Below are positions 1 through 5,202 of a stretch of DNA of 5,202 bases, one piece after another (the stretch's first letter is position 1; every line of letters starts with the position of its first letter). The notes under the pieces are model-generated. The model was not told the DNA's origin, did not search any database, and saw only the letters and a list, made by a program, of their open reading frames with translations. The position numbers and the translations under genes were made by a program. This stretch comes from Bacilli bacterium (GTDB taxonomy: Bacteria > Bacillota_I > Bacilli_A > RFN20 > CAG-826): NCBI GenBank assembly GCA_017531065.1, contig JAFXLR010000107.1, positions 1 to 5,202 of the forward strand, given 5' to 3'.

Positions 1-1224
1 AAGAGATTCGTTCAAGAATCCCCAACCAACGTCGGCATCGATGCTGGCATTCTCATGAATCCACGCGTTTGGGAAGCCACCGGTCACGTCACAACCTTCA
101 ACGATCCAATGGTCGACTGCAAGGCTTGCAAAGCCCGTCACCGTGCGGATGAACTCATCAAATCCGAATTCCCAGATACCGACGTCGACAATATGACCTT
201 CGAGCAGATGGACGAATTCATCAAAGAACACGACGTTAAGTGTCCAGTCTGCGGAAAAGCCGACTTCACCCCGATCCGTAAGTTCAACATGATGTTCAAG
301 ACCCACATCGGTGTTACCGATGACAGCAGCAGCGTCGTCTATCTCCGTCCAGAGACCGCTCAAGGCGTCTTCGTCAACTTCAAGAACGTCCAGCGCACCC
401 AGAGAAAGAAGCTCCCATTCGGCATTTGCCAGACTGGTAAGAGCTTCCGTAATGAAATCACCCCAGGGAACTTCACTTTCCGTATCCGTGAGTTCGATCA
501 GATGGAAATGGAATTCTTCTGCAAGCCGGGAACCGACCTTGAATGGTTCGCTTACTGGAAGGATTACTGTCTCAAATTCGTCGAGAGCCTTGGACCGAAA
601 GCCGAAAACCTTCGCTTCCGTGATCACGAGCCAGCTGAGCTTGCTTTCTATTCCAAAGCGACCACTGACGTCGAGTATGACTTCCCGGATCTCGGTTGGG
701 GAGAAATCCTCGGTGTCGCCGACAGAACCGACTACGATTTGAAGCGTCACCAGGAATATAGCAAAGAGGATATGACCTACTTTGATCCTGAGACCAACGA
801 GAAATACATCCCATACGTTATTGAGCCATCCATGGGTCTTGACCGACTCATGCTCATGGTCATGATGGATAGCTATGATGAGGAGACCTTAGAAGGCGGC
901 GATGTTCGTACCGTTATGCACATCCTCCCAGCCCTTGCTCCTTATAAAGTCGCTGTTCTCCCATTATCCAAGAAGCTTGAGGATAAGGCCAAAGAGGTCC
1001 TTTCCGTCCTCAACAAACATTTCCAGGTTACCTATGATGTCACCGGTTCCATCGGCAAGCGTTACCGCCGCCAGGACGAAATCGGCACCCCATACTGCGT
1101 AACCGTTGACTTCGACACCCTTGAAGACAACACCGTCACCATCCGTGATCGCGATACCATGCAGCAAATCCGCATGCCTATCGACGAACTCGTCAAACAC
1201 TTCGAAGACAAATTCGTCTTCTAA
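1..1224 (+). CDS. glyS: Glycyl-tRNA synthetase, single-chain dimeric class II type (5' end missing)
   Basis: This enzyme charges tRNA-Gly with glycine using ATP in the cytoplasm. The frame is open from base 1, so the ATG at 55 is internal; the visible part is 407 residues, and by comparison with family members of about 460 residues some 50 N-terminal residues lie outside the window. Two Cys-x2-Cys pairs (codons 118-129 and 241-252) form the zinc-binding insert typical of bacterial single-chain enzymes. The family signature RPETAQG starts at 346. Class II motif 2 runs from FRNEI (445) to about 519, and motif 3 reads EPSMGLDR (823-846). The C-terminal anticodon-binding domain runs from [11 protein letters not shown] (about 934) to the end, including the stretch [13 protein letters not shown]. 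This is the one-polypeptide enzyme, not the separate alpha and beta subunits of many Bacillus and E. coli relatives. The gene contains no ATA isoleucine codon, consistent with high expression. dnaG follows after 22 bases. Identification is very secure. Confidence 0.97.
   Translation, partial: KRFVQESPTNVGIDAGILMNPRVWEATGHVTTFNDPMVDCKACKARHRADELIKSEFPDTDVDNMTFEQMDEFIKEHDVKCPVCGKADFTPIRKFNMMFKTHIGVTDDSSSVVYLRPETAQGVFVNFKNVQRTQRKKLPFGICQTGKSFRNEITPGNFTFRIREFDQMEMEFFCKPGTDLEWFAYWKDYCLKFVESLGPKAENLRFRDHEPAELAFYSKATTDVEYDFPDLGWGEILGVADRTDYDLKRHQEYSKEDMTYFDPETNEKYIPYVIEPSMGLDRLMLMVMMDSYDEETLEGGDVRTVMHILPALAPYKVAVLPLSKKLEDKAKEVLSVLNKHFQVTYDVTGSIGKRYRRQDEIGTPYCVTVDFDTLEDNTVTIRDRDTMQQIRMPIDELVKHFEDKFVF
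1204..1221 (+). other. Small inverted repeat at the 3' end of glyS
   Basis: GAAGAC (1204-1209) and GTCTTC (1216-1221) are perfect 6-base complements around a 6-base loop. They occupy the last codons of glyS, directly before its TAA and 11 bases before the dnaG ribosome-binding site. No T-rich run follows, so it does not look like a terminator. It could be an RNA processing or 3'-stability element, or chance, because these codons encode conserved-looking sequence. Confidence 0.25.
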
Positions 1225-1232
1225 TCCCGCTT

Positions 1233-1240
1233 AAAGGAGG
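1233..1240 (+). promoter_or_regulatory. Strong ribosome-binding site of dnaG
   Basis: AAAGGAGG is a near-perfect complement of the 16S rRNA 3' end. It lies 6 bases before the ATG at 1247 but only 3 bases before the in-frame TTG at 1244. The spacing therefore favours ATG 1247 as the true start. It fills most of the 22-base gap after glyS, leaving no room for a separate promoter there. Confidence 0.9.
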
Positions 1241-1246
1241 CAATTG

Positions 1247-3070
1247 ATGGCCTATTCACCTGAACTCATCGACGCGTTATTGGCCCAAACCGATATTGTC
1301 GATGTCATAAAGGCTTATATCCCAGTTACCAAAAAGGGTCGCAACTACATGGCCCTTTGTCCTTTTCATGATGACAAGCATCCAAGTTTGTCGATCTCAC
1401 CCGAGAGACAGATTTTCAAATGCTTCGTCTGTGGAACGGCTGGCAACGCCATCACCTTCGTCTCCAAATACGAGAAGATCTCTTATGCTGAGGCTGTCCG
1501 TAAGGTAGCCGATATCGTCGGCTTTCACGATGACAGGCTCGAAAAAGAGGCCTTCGTCCCCAAAAAAGACCTCACTCTAGAACCTATTTATAACTGCATC
1601 AACGATTTGCAGAAGTTCTATGAGTATGACCTTAGCATCCCTGAAGGCAAGATAGCGAAAGATTACCTTGCCGAGAGACATATTGATGACGCTCAGGTAA
1701 AGAAATACAAAATCGGTTATTCCTTGGCCGATGGCCGTAAGACCATTGAGTTCTTGCTTGCCCATAACCATTCCCTCAAATCCATCGAGGATACTGGTAT
1801 TGCTTTAGCGAGCAATAACGCCAAGGACGCCAATGCTGGAAGACTCATCTTCCCATTATGTGACCCTAATGGCCAAGTCGTCGGTTTCAGTGCCCGTAAA
1901 CTCAAAAAAGAGCAGGATCCGAAGTACGTTAATTCTCCTGAGACACCGATCTTCCACAAAGGCAAGATCTTATATAACTACCACAATGTAAAGGGAACAG
2001 CCCGTCATGATGGCTATGTCTATGTCCTTGAAGGATTCATGGATGTCATGGCGCTCGACAAGGCCGGAATATCTAGTGCCGTCGCTCTTATGGGCACAGC
2101 CTTATCGTCCGACCAAATCGCCTTATTAAGGAAGCTTAACTGTGAAATAAGACTCTGTCTTGATGGTGATGCCGCTGGTCAAATCGGCATGATGAAAATC
2201 ATCACCCAGCTCAACGCAGCTGGCTTGCCATACCGCTTAGTCAGCAATCCAAACGACTTAAGAGACCCTGACGACATTCTCCAAGAGAGCGGTCCAGAGG
2301 CCCTTAAGGAAGCCATGTCACATCTTGTCGATGCGATGGACTTCCAAATCAACTATTACCTCAACGTCAAAAAGCTCGAGACACCGGATGAACGCCGCAA
2401 AGTCATGCTTTACTTCATCAGGTTCCTCAGGAACGTTCCAGCAGGAATCGACCGCGATAACTACATCGCCAAACTCTCAAAAGCAACTGGCTACGAGATG
2501 GAGGCCATCAGGTTCCAAATCAACCGCAAGGTCATCAGCAAAGAGGACGAAGAAGAAGCAAGTATCGCAGTAGATGAGCTCGATTTCTCTAGACTCCATC
2601 CTGAAAAACTCCTTCAGAAGAGGCTTCTTAGAGCTGAAAGACAGGCGCTCTATTACATGCTTAACAATATGAGCGCAGTCAGATATTTCGAAGATAAGAT
2701 CGGCAATTTCTATACATCTGTATACAACCAAATCGCTAACTACATCGTGGATTACCAAGAGTCACGAAAGGAAAACGTCACGTTGCCATTGCTCATCAAT
2801 GACATCTCAAACGCAGGCGATGAGGATGCCGATACGCTGATCAGCCGTCTGACGGAGATATCTTCTGAACGCTATTACCCGCCTTACTCCGACGAAGGGA
2901 TGCAGGAAGTAATAGACGTCATCAAAGATGAGAAGGACAAGATATTCGATCGTGCGCAAACTGCCAAAGTCATATCGAATAAAGATGCCGACCCTCATCA
3001 AATAGGCGAAGCCCTCAAAGACTTTGCCGCAAGACAAAGAGAGCGACTTAAACGAAATAAAAAAGATTAA
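1247..3070 (+). CDS. dnaG: DNA primase DnaG
   Basis: DnaG makes the short RNA primers that start Okazaki fragments and is recruited to the fork by the replicative helicase. The product is 607 residues, normal for the family. The N-terminal CHC2 zinc finger has ligands Cys38, His41, Cys59 and Cys62, with [10 protein letters not shown] around the first pair. The RNA polymerase domain follows, with the motifs GRLIFP (198-203), GFSARKL (213-219) and KYVNSPET (226-233). The Toprim fold carries the metal-binding residues Glu262 (in EGFMD) and Asp306/Asp308 (in DGDAAG), so it looks catalytically intact. The C-terminal part, from about 430, is divergent and helical and fits a helicase-binding domain; [14 protein letters not shown] near 465 is typical of it. 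ATG 1247 is chosen over TTG 1244 because of ribosome-binding-site spacing. The gene has nine ATA codons, five in the last 215 bases, whereas glyS and rpoD have none, which may hold primase levels down within a shared transcript. Confidence 0.98.
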   Translation: MAYSPELIDALLAQTDIVDVIKAYIPVTKKGRNYMALCPFHDDKHPSLSISPERQIFKCFVCGTAGNAITFVSKYEKISYAEAVRKVADIVGFHDDRLEKEAFVPKKDLTLEPIYNCINDLQKFYEYDLSIPEGKIAKDYLAERHIDDAQVKKYKIGYSLADGRKTIEFLLAHNHSLKSIEDTGIALASNNAKDANAGRLIFPLCDPNGQVVGFSARKLKKEQDPKYVNSPETPIFHKGKILYNYHNVKGTARHDGYVYVLEGFMDVMALDKAGISSAVALMGTALSSDQIALLRKLNCEIRLCLDGDAAGQIGMMKIITQLNAAGLPYRLVSNPNDLRDPDDILQESGPEALKEAMSHLVDAMDFQINYYLNVKKLETPDERRKVMLYFIRFLRNVPAGIDRDNYIAKLSKATGYEMEAIRFQINRKVISKEDEEEASIAVDELDFSRLHPEKLLQKRLLRAERQALYYMLNNMSAVRYFEDKIGNFYTSVYNQIANYIVDYQESRKENVTLPLLINDISNAGDEDADTLISRLTEISSERYYPPYSDEGMQEVIDVIKDEKDKIFDRAQTAKVISNKDADPHQIGEALKDFAARQRERLKRNKKD

Positions 3071-3072
3071 AA

Positions 3073-3080
3073 GAAAGGAA
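3073..3080 (+). promoter_or_regulatory. Ribosome-binding site of rpoD
   Basis: GAAAGGAA lies in the 20-base gap between dnaG and rpoD and includes the core AAGGA. The 10 to 11 bases between this core and the ATG at 3091 are slightly longer than optimal. No better start exists nearby: the next in-frame ATG (3331) would remove most of sigma region 1.1. Confidence 0.8.
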
Positions 3081-3090
3081 GCAAAACCCC

Positions 3091-4632
3091 ATGCCAAAGA
3101 AAGAAAAACAAGAACTTGCCGAAGAAGGCAAGAAGACAAAGAAAGCTTCAGCCAAGAAAACTGATAAGAAGAAAGCAGCTGAGGACGCTTTCGATTCTTT
3201 TGATGCCGGCTTTAAGGATGTCGATGTCGATGATTCCGAGGAATCCAGCGCTGATAAAGCCTTAGAGGCGCTCAAGAAACAATTCCTTAAAAAGGGTAAG
3301 TCCAGCGGTTCAATCAACCAAGAGGAACTCATGGACGAGGCTGCCAAACACGATATCAGTGAGAACGATTTGGAAACCCTCATTACCTTCTTCAACGAAA
3401 ACAAGATCAAAGTCATCACTGATGAGGAAGAAGCCGAGGACGAAGACATCGATCCATCGATGATCGACCTTGAAAAAGCCAATCGTGAAGCCGAAGAAGA
3501 GATCGATGACGTCGATATCGATGAAAACGACCAAGAGATCGCAAACATCGATGACAGCACGATTGATGAGTTCGCAAAAGTTCAATCTGGTGATGTCAAA
3601 GTCAACGACTCCGTCAAGATGTACCTCAAGGAAATCGGTAAAGTTCGCTTACTTACCGCCAAAGAGGAAACCGAGCTTGCTGAAACCATCAAACGTGGCG
3701 AAGCCGCCAAAGAACAATACGATAAAAGAATCGCCCACAAAGACGAGGAATTTGAGGCGCTTAAGGCCAAATGCGAAGCCGAAGGGCTTGATTACAGCGT
3801 TGAATCCCGTAAGCTCGAAGCCGATTTAAGAGGTCTTTACTACGAAAACGAGGAAGGCGTTAATGCGAAGAACCGTTTGATTACCGCTAACCTCCGTCTT
3901 GTCATCGCTATCGCTAAACACTACGTTGGCCGTGGCATGCATTTCCTTGATTTAATCCAGGAAGGCAACATGGGTCTTATCAAAGCCGTCGAAAAGTTCG
4001 ACTACACCAAAGGTTTCAAGTTCTCAACCTACGCCACTTGGTGGATCCGTCAGGCCATCACCCGTGCCATCGCTGACCAAGCCAGAACCATCCGTATCCC
4101 AGTTCATATGGTTGAAACCATCAACAAGATGACCAGGGTTCAGCGTCAGCTTGTCCAAGAACTTGGCAGAGACCCAACACCAGAGGAAATCAGCAAGAAG
4201 ATGGAAGGCGCTCTCACTCCAGAAAGAATCCGTGAGATCCAGCGTATCGCTCTTGAACCAGTTTCCCTTGAAACGCCAATCGGCGAGGAAGATGATTCCC
4301 ACCTTGGCGATTTTATCGAAGATAAAGAAGTCCAGTCCCCAGAGGAATTCACCACAAAATCCCTCTTAAAGGACGAGCTTTACGAAATCATGCACGACTT
4401 AACCGATCGTGAAGAAAGAGTTCTTAGACTCCGTTATGGTCTTGATGACAATCGTCCAAGGACCCTCGAAGAAGTCGGCAAAGAATTCGGCGTTACCCGT
4501 GAACGTATCCGTCAGATCGAAGCCAAGGCTATCAGAAAGCTCCGCCATCCAACGAGAGCCAAGAGACTCGGCGACTATCAAGACGCTTATTACCCAGAGG
4601 GACCAGATACCCATTCTAAGGGCAATAAATAA
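3091..4632 (+). CDS. rpoD: Primary (housekeeping) RNA polymerase sigma factor, sigma-70/SigA
   Basis: This subunit directs RNA polymerase to the -10 and -35 elements of most promoters. It has 513 residues, against about 370 in Bacillus SigA. In order: a lysine-rich tail (1-35); a short acidic stretch; region 1.1 (about 57-110); a very acidic linker (about 111-165); region 1.2 (171-203, with [11 protein letters not shown]); an extra charged, probably helical segment (about 204-257); region 2 (258-348, with [35 protein letters not shown] and RIPVHM); region 3 (about 349-425, with the finger-like segment near [16 protein letters not shown]); region 4 (about 426-495, with the helix-turn-helix [20 protein letters not shown]); and a tail of about 17 residues past the usual end. 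Regions 2.3, 2.4 and 4.2 are almost identical to SigA, so promoter preference should be the usual TTGACA/TATAAT. The presence of region 1.1 marks it as a primary rather than alternative sigma factor. It sits 20 bases after dnaG, as in the macromolecular synthesis operon. No ATA codons. Confidence 0.98.
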   Translation: MPKKEKQELAEEGKKTKKASAKKTDKKKAAEDAFDSFDAGFKDVDVDDSEESSADKALEALKKQFLKKGKSSGSINQEELMDEAAKHDISENDLETLITFFNENKIKVITDEEEAEDEDIDPSMIDLEKANREAEEEIDDVDIDENDQEIANIDDSTIDEFAKVQSGDVKVNDSVKMYLKEIGKVRLLTAKEETELAETIKRGEAAKEQYDKRIAHKDEEFEALKAKCEAEGLDYSVESRKLEADLRGLYYENEEGVNAKNRLITANLRLVIAIAKHYVGRGMHFLDLIQEGNMGLIKAVEKFDYTKGFKFSTYATWWIRQAITRAIADQARTIRIPVHMVETINKMTRVQRQLVQELGRDPTPEEISKKMEGALTPERIREIQRIALEPVSLETPIGEEDDSHLGDFIEDKEVQSPEEFTTKSLLKDELYEIMHDLTDREERVLRLRYGLDDNRPRTLEEVGKEFGVTRERIRQIEAKAIRKLRHPTRAKRLGDYQDAYYPEGPDTHSKGNK

Positions 4633-4653
4633 CCTTTATTCGACACAAATACG

Positions 4654-5202
4654 ATGAAAAAGCTTTCTAACAGGTTGTTAAAACTTGCGGAATACGTTGT
4701 TCCAGGTTCTTTCGTCGCAGATATCGGAAGCGACCATTGTCTGCTTCCGATTTTCTTATGCCAGCAAGGTTTGGTAACCGGAGCCTTCGCCGTCGATAAC
4801 AAAAAAGGTCCTTACGGAAGAATGGTCGAGGCAATTAAAGAAGCAGGGTTAGAGGAAAAGATTTCTCCTTCGCTCAGCGACGGTATCGAAAAGTTGGACC
4901 CAAGATGCGACACCATTGTCTTAGCCGGTATGGGTGGTCGTTTGATTTCAGAAATTTTGACTAGCCATAAAGAAAGATTGGAGAATGTCAAATATATCTT
5001 GGTTGATGCCCATACAGACCTTGAATTTGTCTACGATGCACTAGCTTCATTGGGTTATGAGATCGAAATGAGCGAGTTTCTCATTGATAAGGACAAACCG
5101 TATGACATAATGCGGTGGAGGAAGGCTGTTACAAAGCCATCCTACACGAGCCTTGAAAAGAAGTATGGATACTTTAACGTCAGGCAGCCAAACAAAGCTT
5201 GG
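4654..5202 (+). CDS. trmK: tRNA (adenine(22)-N1)-methyltransferase TrmK (3' end missing)
   Basis: TrmK methylates N1 of adenine 22 in the D-loop of certain tRNAs using S-adenosylmethionine. The frame stays open to the window end, giving 183 residues; family members are about 230, so roughly 50 are missing. The N-terminus KLSNRLLKLAEYV, the SAM-binding motif VADIGSDHCLLP (21-32), VDNKKGPY (47-54), the SDG motif (75-77) and IVLAGMGG (88-95) match the YqfN/TrmK family in order. Where relatives usually read LQPN, this protein has VDAHTD (117-122), and the later tyrosine-rich motif reads YDIMRW, so it is somewhat divergent. ATG 4654 is the first possible ATG after the in-frame rpoD stop at 4630-4632; no Shine-Dalgarno sequence precedes it, suggesting coupling to rpoD translation or weak expression. 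A terminator-like hairpin lies within codons 24-33. In Bacillus the same gene also lies downstream of sigA, which supports the identification. Confidence 0.9.
   Translation, partial: MKKLSNRLLKLAEYVVPGSFVADIGSDHCLLPIFLCQQGLVTGAFAVDNKKGPYGRMVEAIKEAGLEEKISPSLSDGIEKLDPRCDTIVLAGMGGRLISEILTSHKERLENVKYILVDAHTDLEFVYDALASLGYEIEMSEFLIDKDKPYDIMRWRKAVTKPSYTSLEKKYGYFNVRQPNKAW
4723..4759 (+). terminator. Terminator-like hairpin inside the start of trmK (putative attenuator after rpoD)
   Basis: ATCGGAAGC (4723-4731) and GCTTCCGAT (4743-4751) are perfect 9-base complements, with an 11-base loop whose ends can add one G-U pair. TTTCTTAT follows the stem immediately. This is the layout of an intrinsic terminator, 91 bases past the rpoD stop. 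It overlaps the conserved TrmK motif DIGSDHCLLP, so part of the sequence is fixed by protein coding. The T tract is interrupted by a C, so termination would probably be partial. No comparable T tract follows on the minus strand. Confidence 0.35.

Larger units (their letters stand above)
1..5202 (+). other. Macromolecular synthesis operon glyS-dnaG-rpoD-trmK
   Basis: All four genes are on one strand with gaps of 22, 20 and 21 bases, too short for ordinary promoters plus leaders. I saw no convincing -35/-10 pair in the gaps, so cotranscription is inferred from spacing alone. The dnaG-rpoD core is conserved across bacteria; a glycyl-tRNA synthetase gene upstream and trmK downstream is the arrangement known from Bacillota, and glyS-dnaG-rpoD order also occurs in Mycoplasma. 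Internal promoters inside coding sequence cannot be excluded. Confidence 0.75.

Noticed and set aside
964..1200. Minus-strand frame opposite the glyS anticodon-binding domain
   Set aside because: It is fully contained within a well-conserved coding domain and has no recognisable motif.
1557..1566. Run CCCCAAAAAAG in dnaG as a possible programmed frameshift site, with similar A6 runs near 1904 and 3059
   Set aside because: The phase does not give the X-XXY-YYZ heptamer in the dnaG frame, I saw no stimulatory structure nearby, and DnaG is full length without shifting.
1973..1978. TATAAC as a possible -10 element of an internal promoter for rpoD
   Set aside because: No TTGACA-like element lies 16-18 bases upstream, and it is over 1.1 kb from rpoD inside coding sequence.
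2616..2628. Small perfect inverted repeat AGAAG-AGG-CTTCT within dnaG
   Set aside because: The stem is only 5 bp with a 3-base loop, no T tract follows, and such short repeats are expected by chance.
2807..3139. Minus-strand open frame across the dnaG-rpoD junction
   Set aside because: It lies opposite two secure genes, and its hydrophobic-looking translation matches no family I recognise; it is most likely a composition shadow.
3048..3560. Long minus-strand open frame (170 residues) opposite the start of rpoD
   Set aside because: It is a serine-rich mirror of the Lys/Asp/Glu codons of the sigma N-terminus, with no recognisable domain. The plus-strand gene explains the openness.
4650..4655. 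TACGAT before trmK as a -10 box
   Set aside because: It matches only 4 of 6 consensus bases, overlaps the start codon, and has AAATAA in the -35 place.
4668..4680. Inverted repeat TAACA-GGT-TGTTA at trmK codons 5-9
   Set aside because: It is AT-rich and only 5 bp, too weak to support a regulatory call, although it lies upstream of the stronger hairpin.

Overview
The window is a compact, single-strand stretch of bacterial housekeeping DNA. It carries four plus-strand genes separated by only 20 to 22 bases: the 3' nine-tenths of a single-chain glycyl-tRNA synthetase gene (1-1224), a complete DNA primase gene dnaG (1247-3070), a complete primary sigma factor gene rpoD/sigA (3091-4632), and the 5' three-quarters of trmK, a tRNA adenine-22 N1-methyltransferase gene (4654 to the window end). 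No gap exceeds 22 bases, and I see no tRNA, rRNA, CRISPR array or mobile element.

The organism is most likely a low-to-moderate GC member of Bacillota. The order glyS-dnaG-rpoD-trmK is the Bacillota form of the macromolecular synthesis operon, and the sigma core (regions 2.3-2.4 and 4.2) reads almost exactly like Bacillus SigA. The dimeric single-chain glycyl-tRNA synthetase in place of the two-subunit GlyQ/GlyS, and the lysine-rich sigma N-terminus, point towards the Erysipelotrichia/Mollicutes side of Bacilli. The genetic code looks standard: every tryptophan I read is TGG, all three visible stops are TAA, and no reading frame needs TGA as sense. That argues against code-4 mollicutes. I infer an uncultured gut-type Bacilli relative of Mollicutes, but lineage is not proven by this window.

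The genes link translation (glycine charging, tRNA modification), replication priming and transcription initiation in one probable transcription unit. dnaG and rpoD have Shine-Dalgarno sequences; trmK has none and begins 21 bases after, and in the same frame as, the rpoD stop.

There is no evident new biological system here. The points most worth a second look are a terminator-like hairpin (9-bp perfect stem plus a T-rich tract) inside the start of trmK, a roughly 50-residue insert and tails in the sigma factor, an unusual motif in TrmK, and ATA codons that are confined to dnaG and trmK with an evenly spaced run near the dnaG end.
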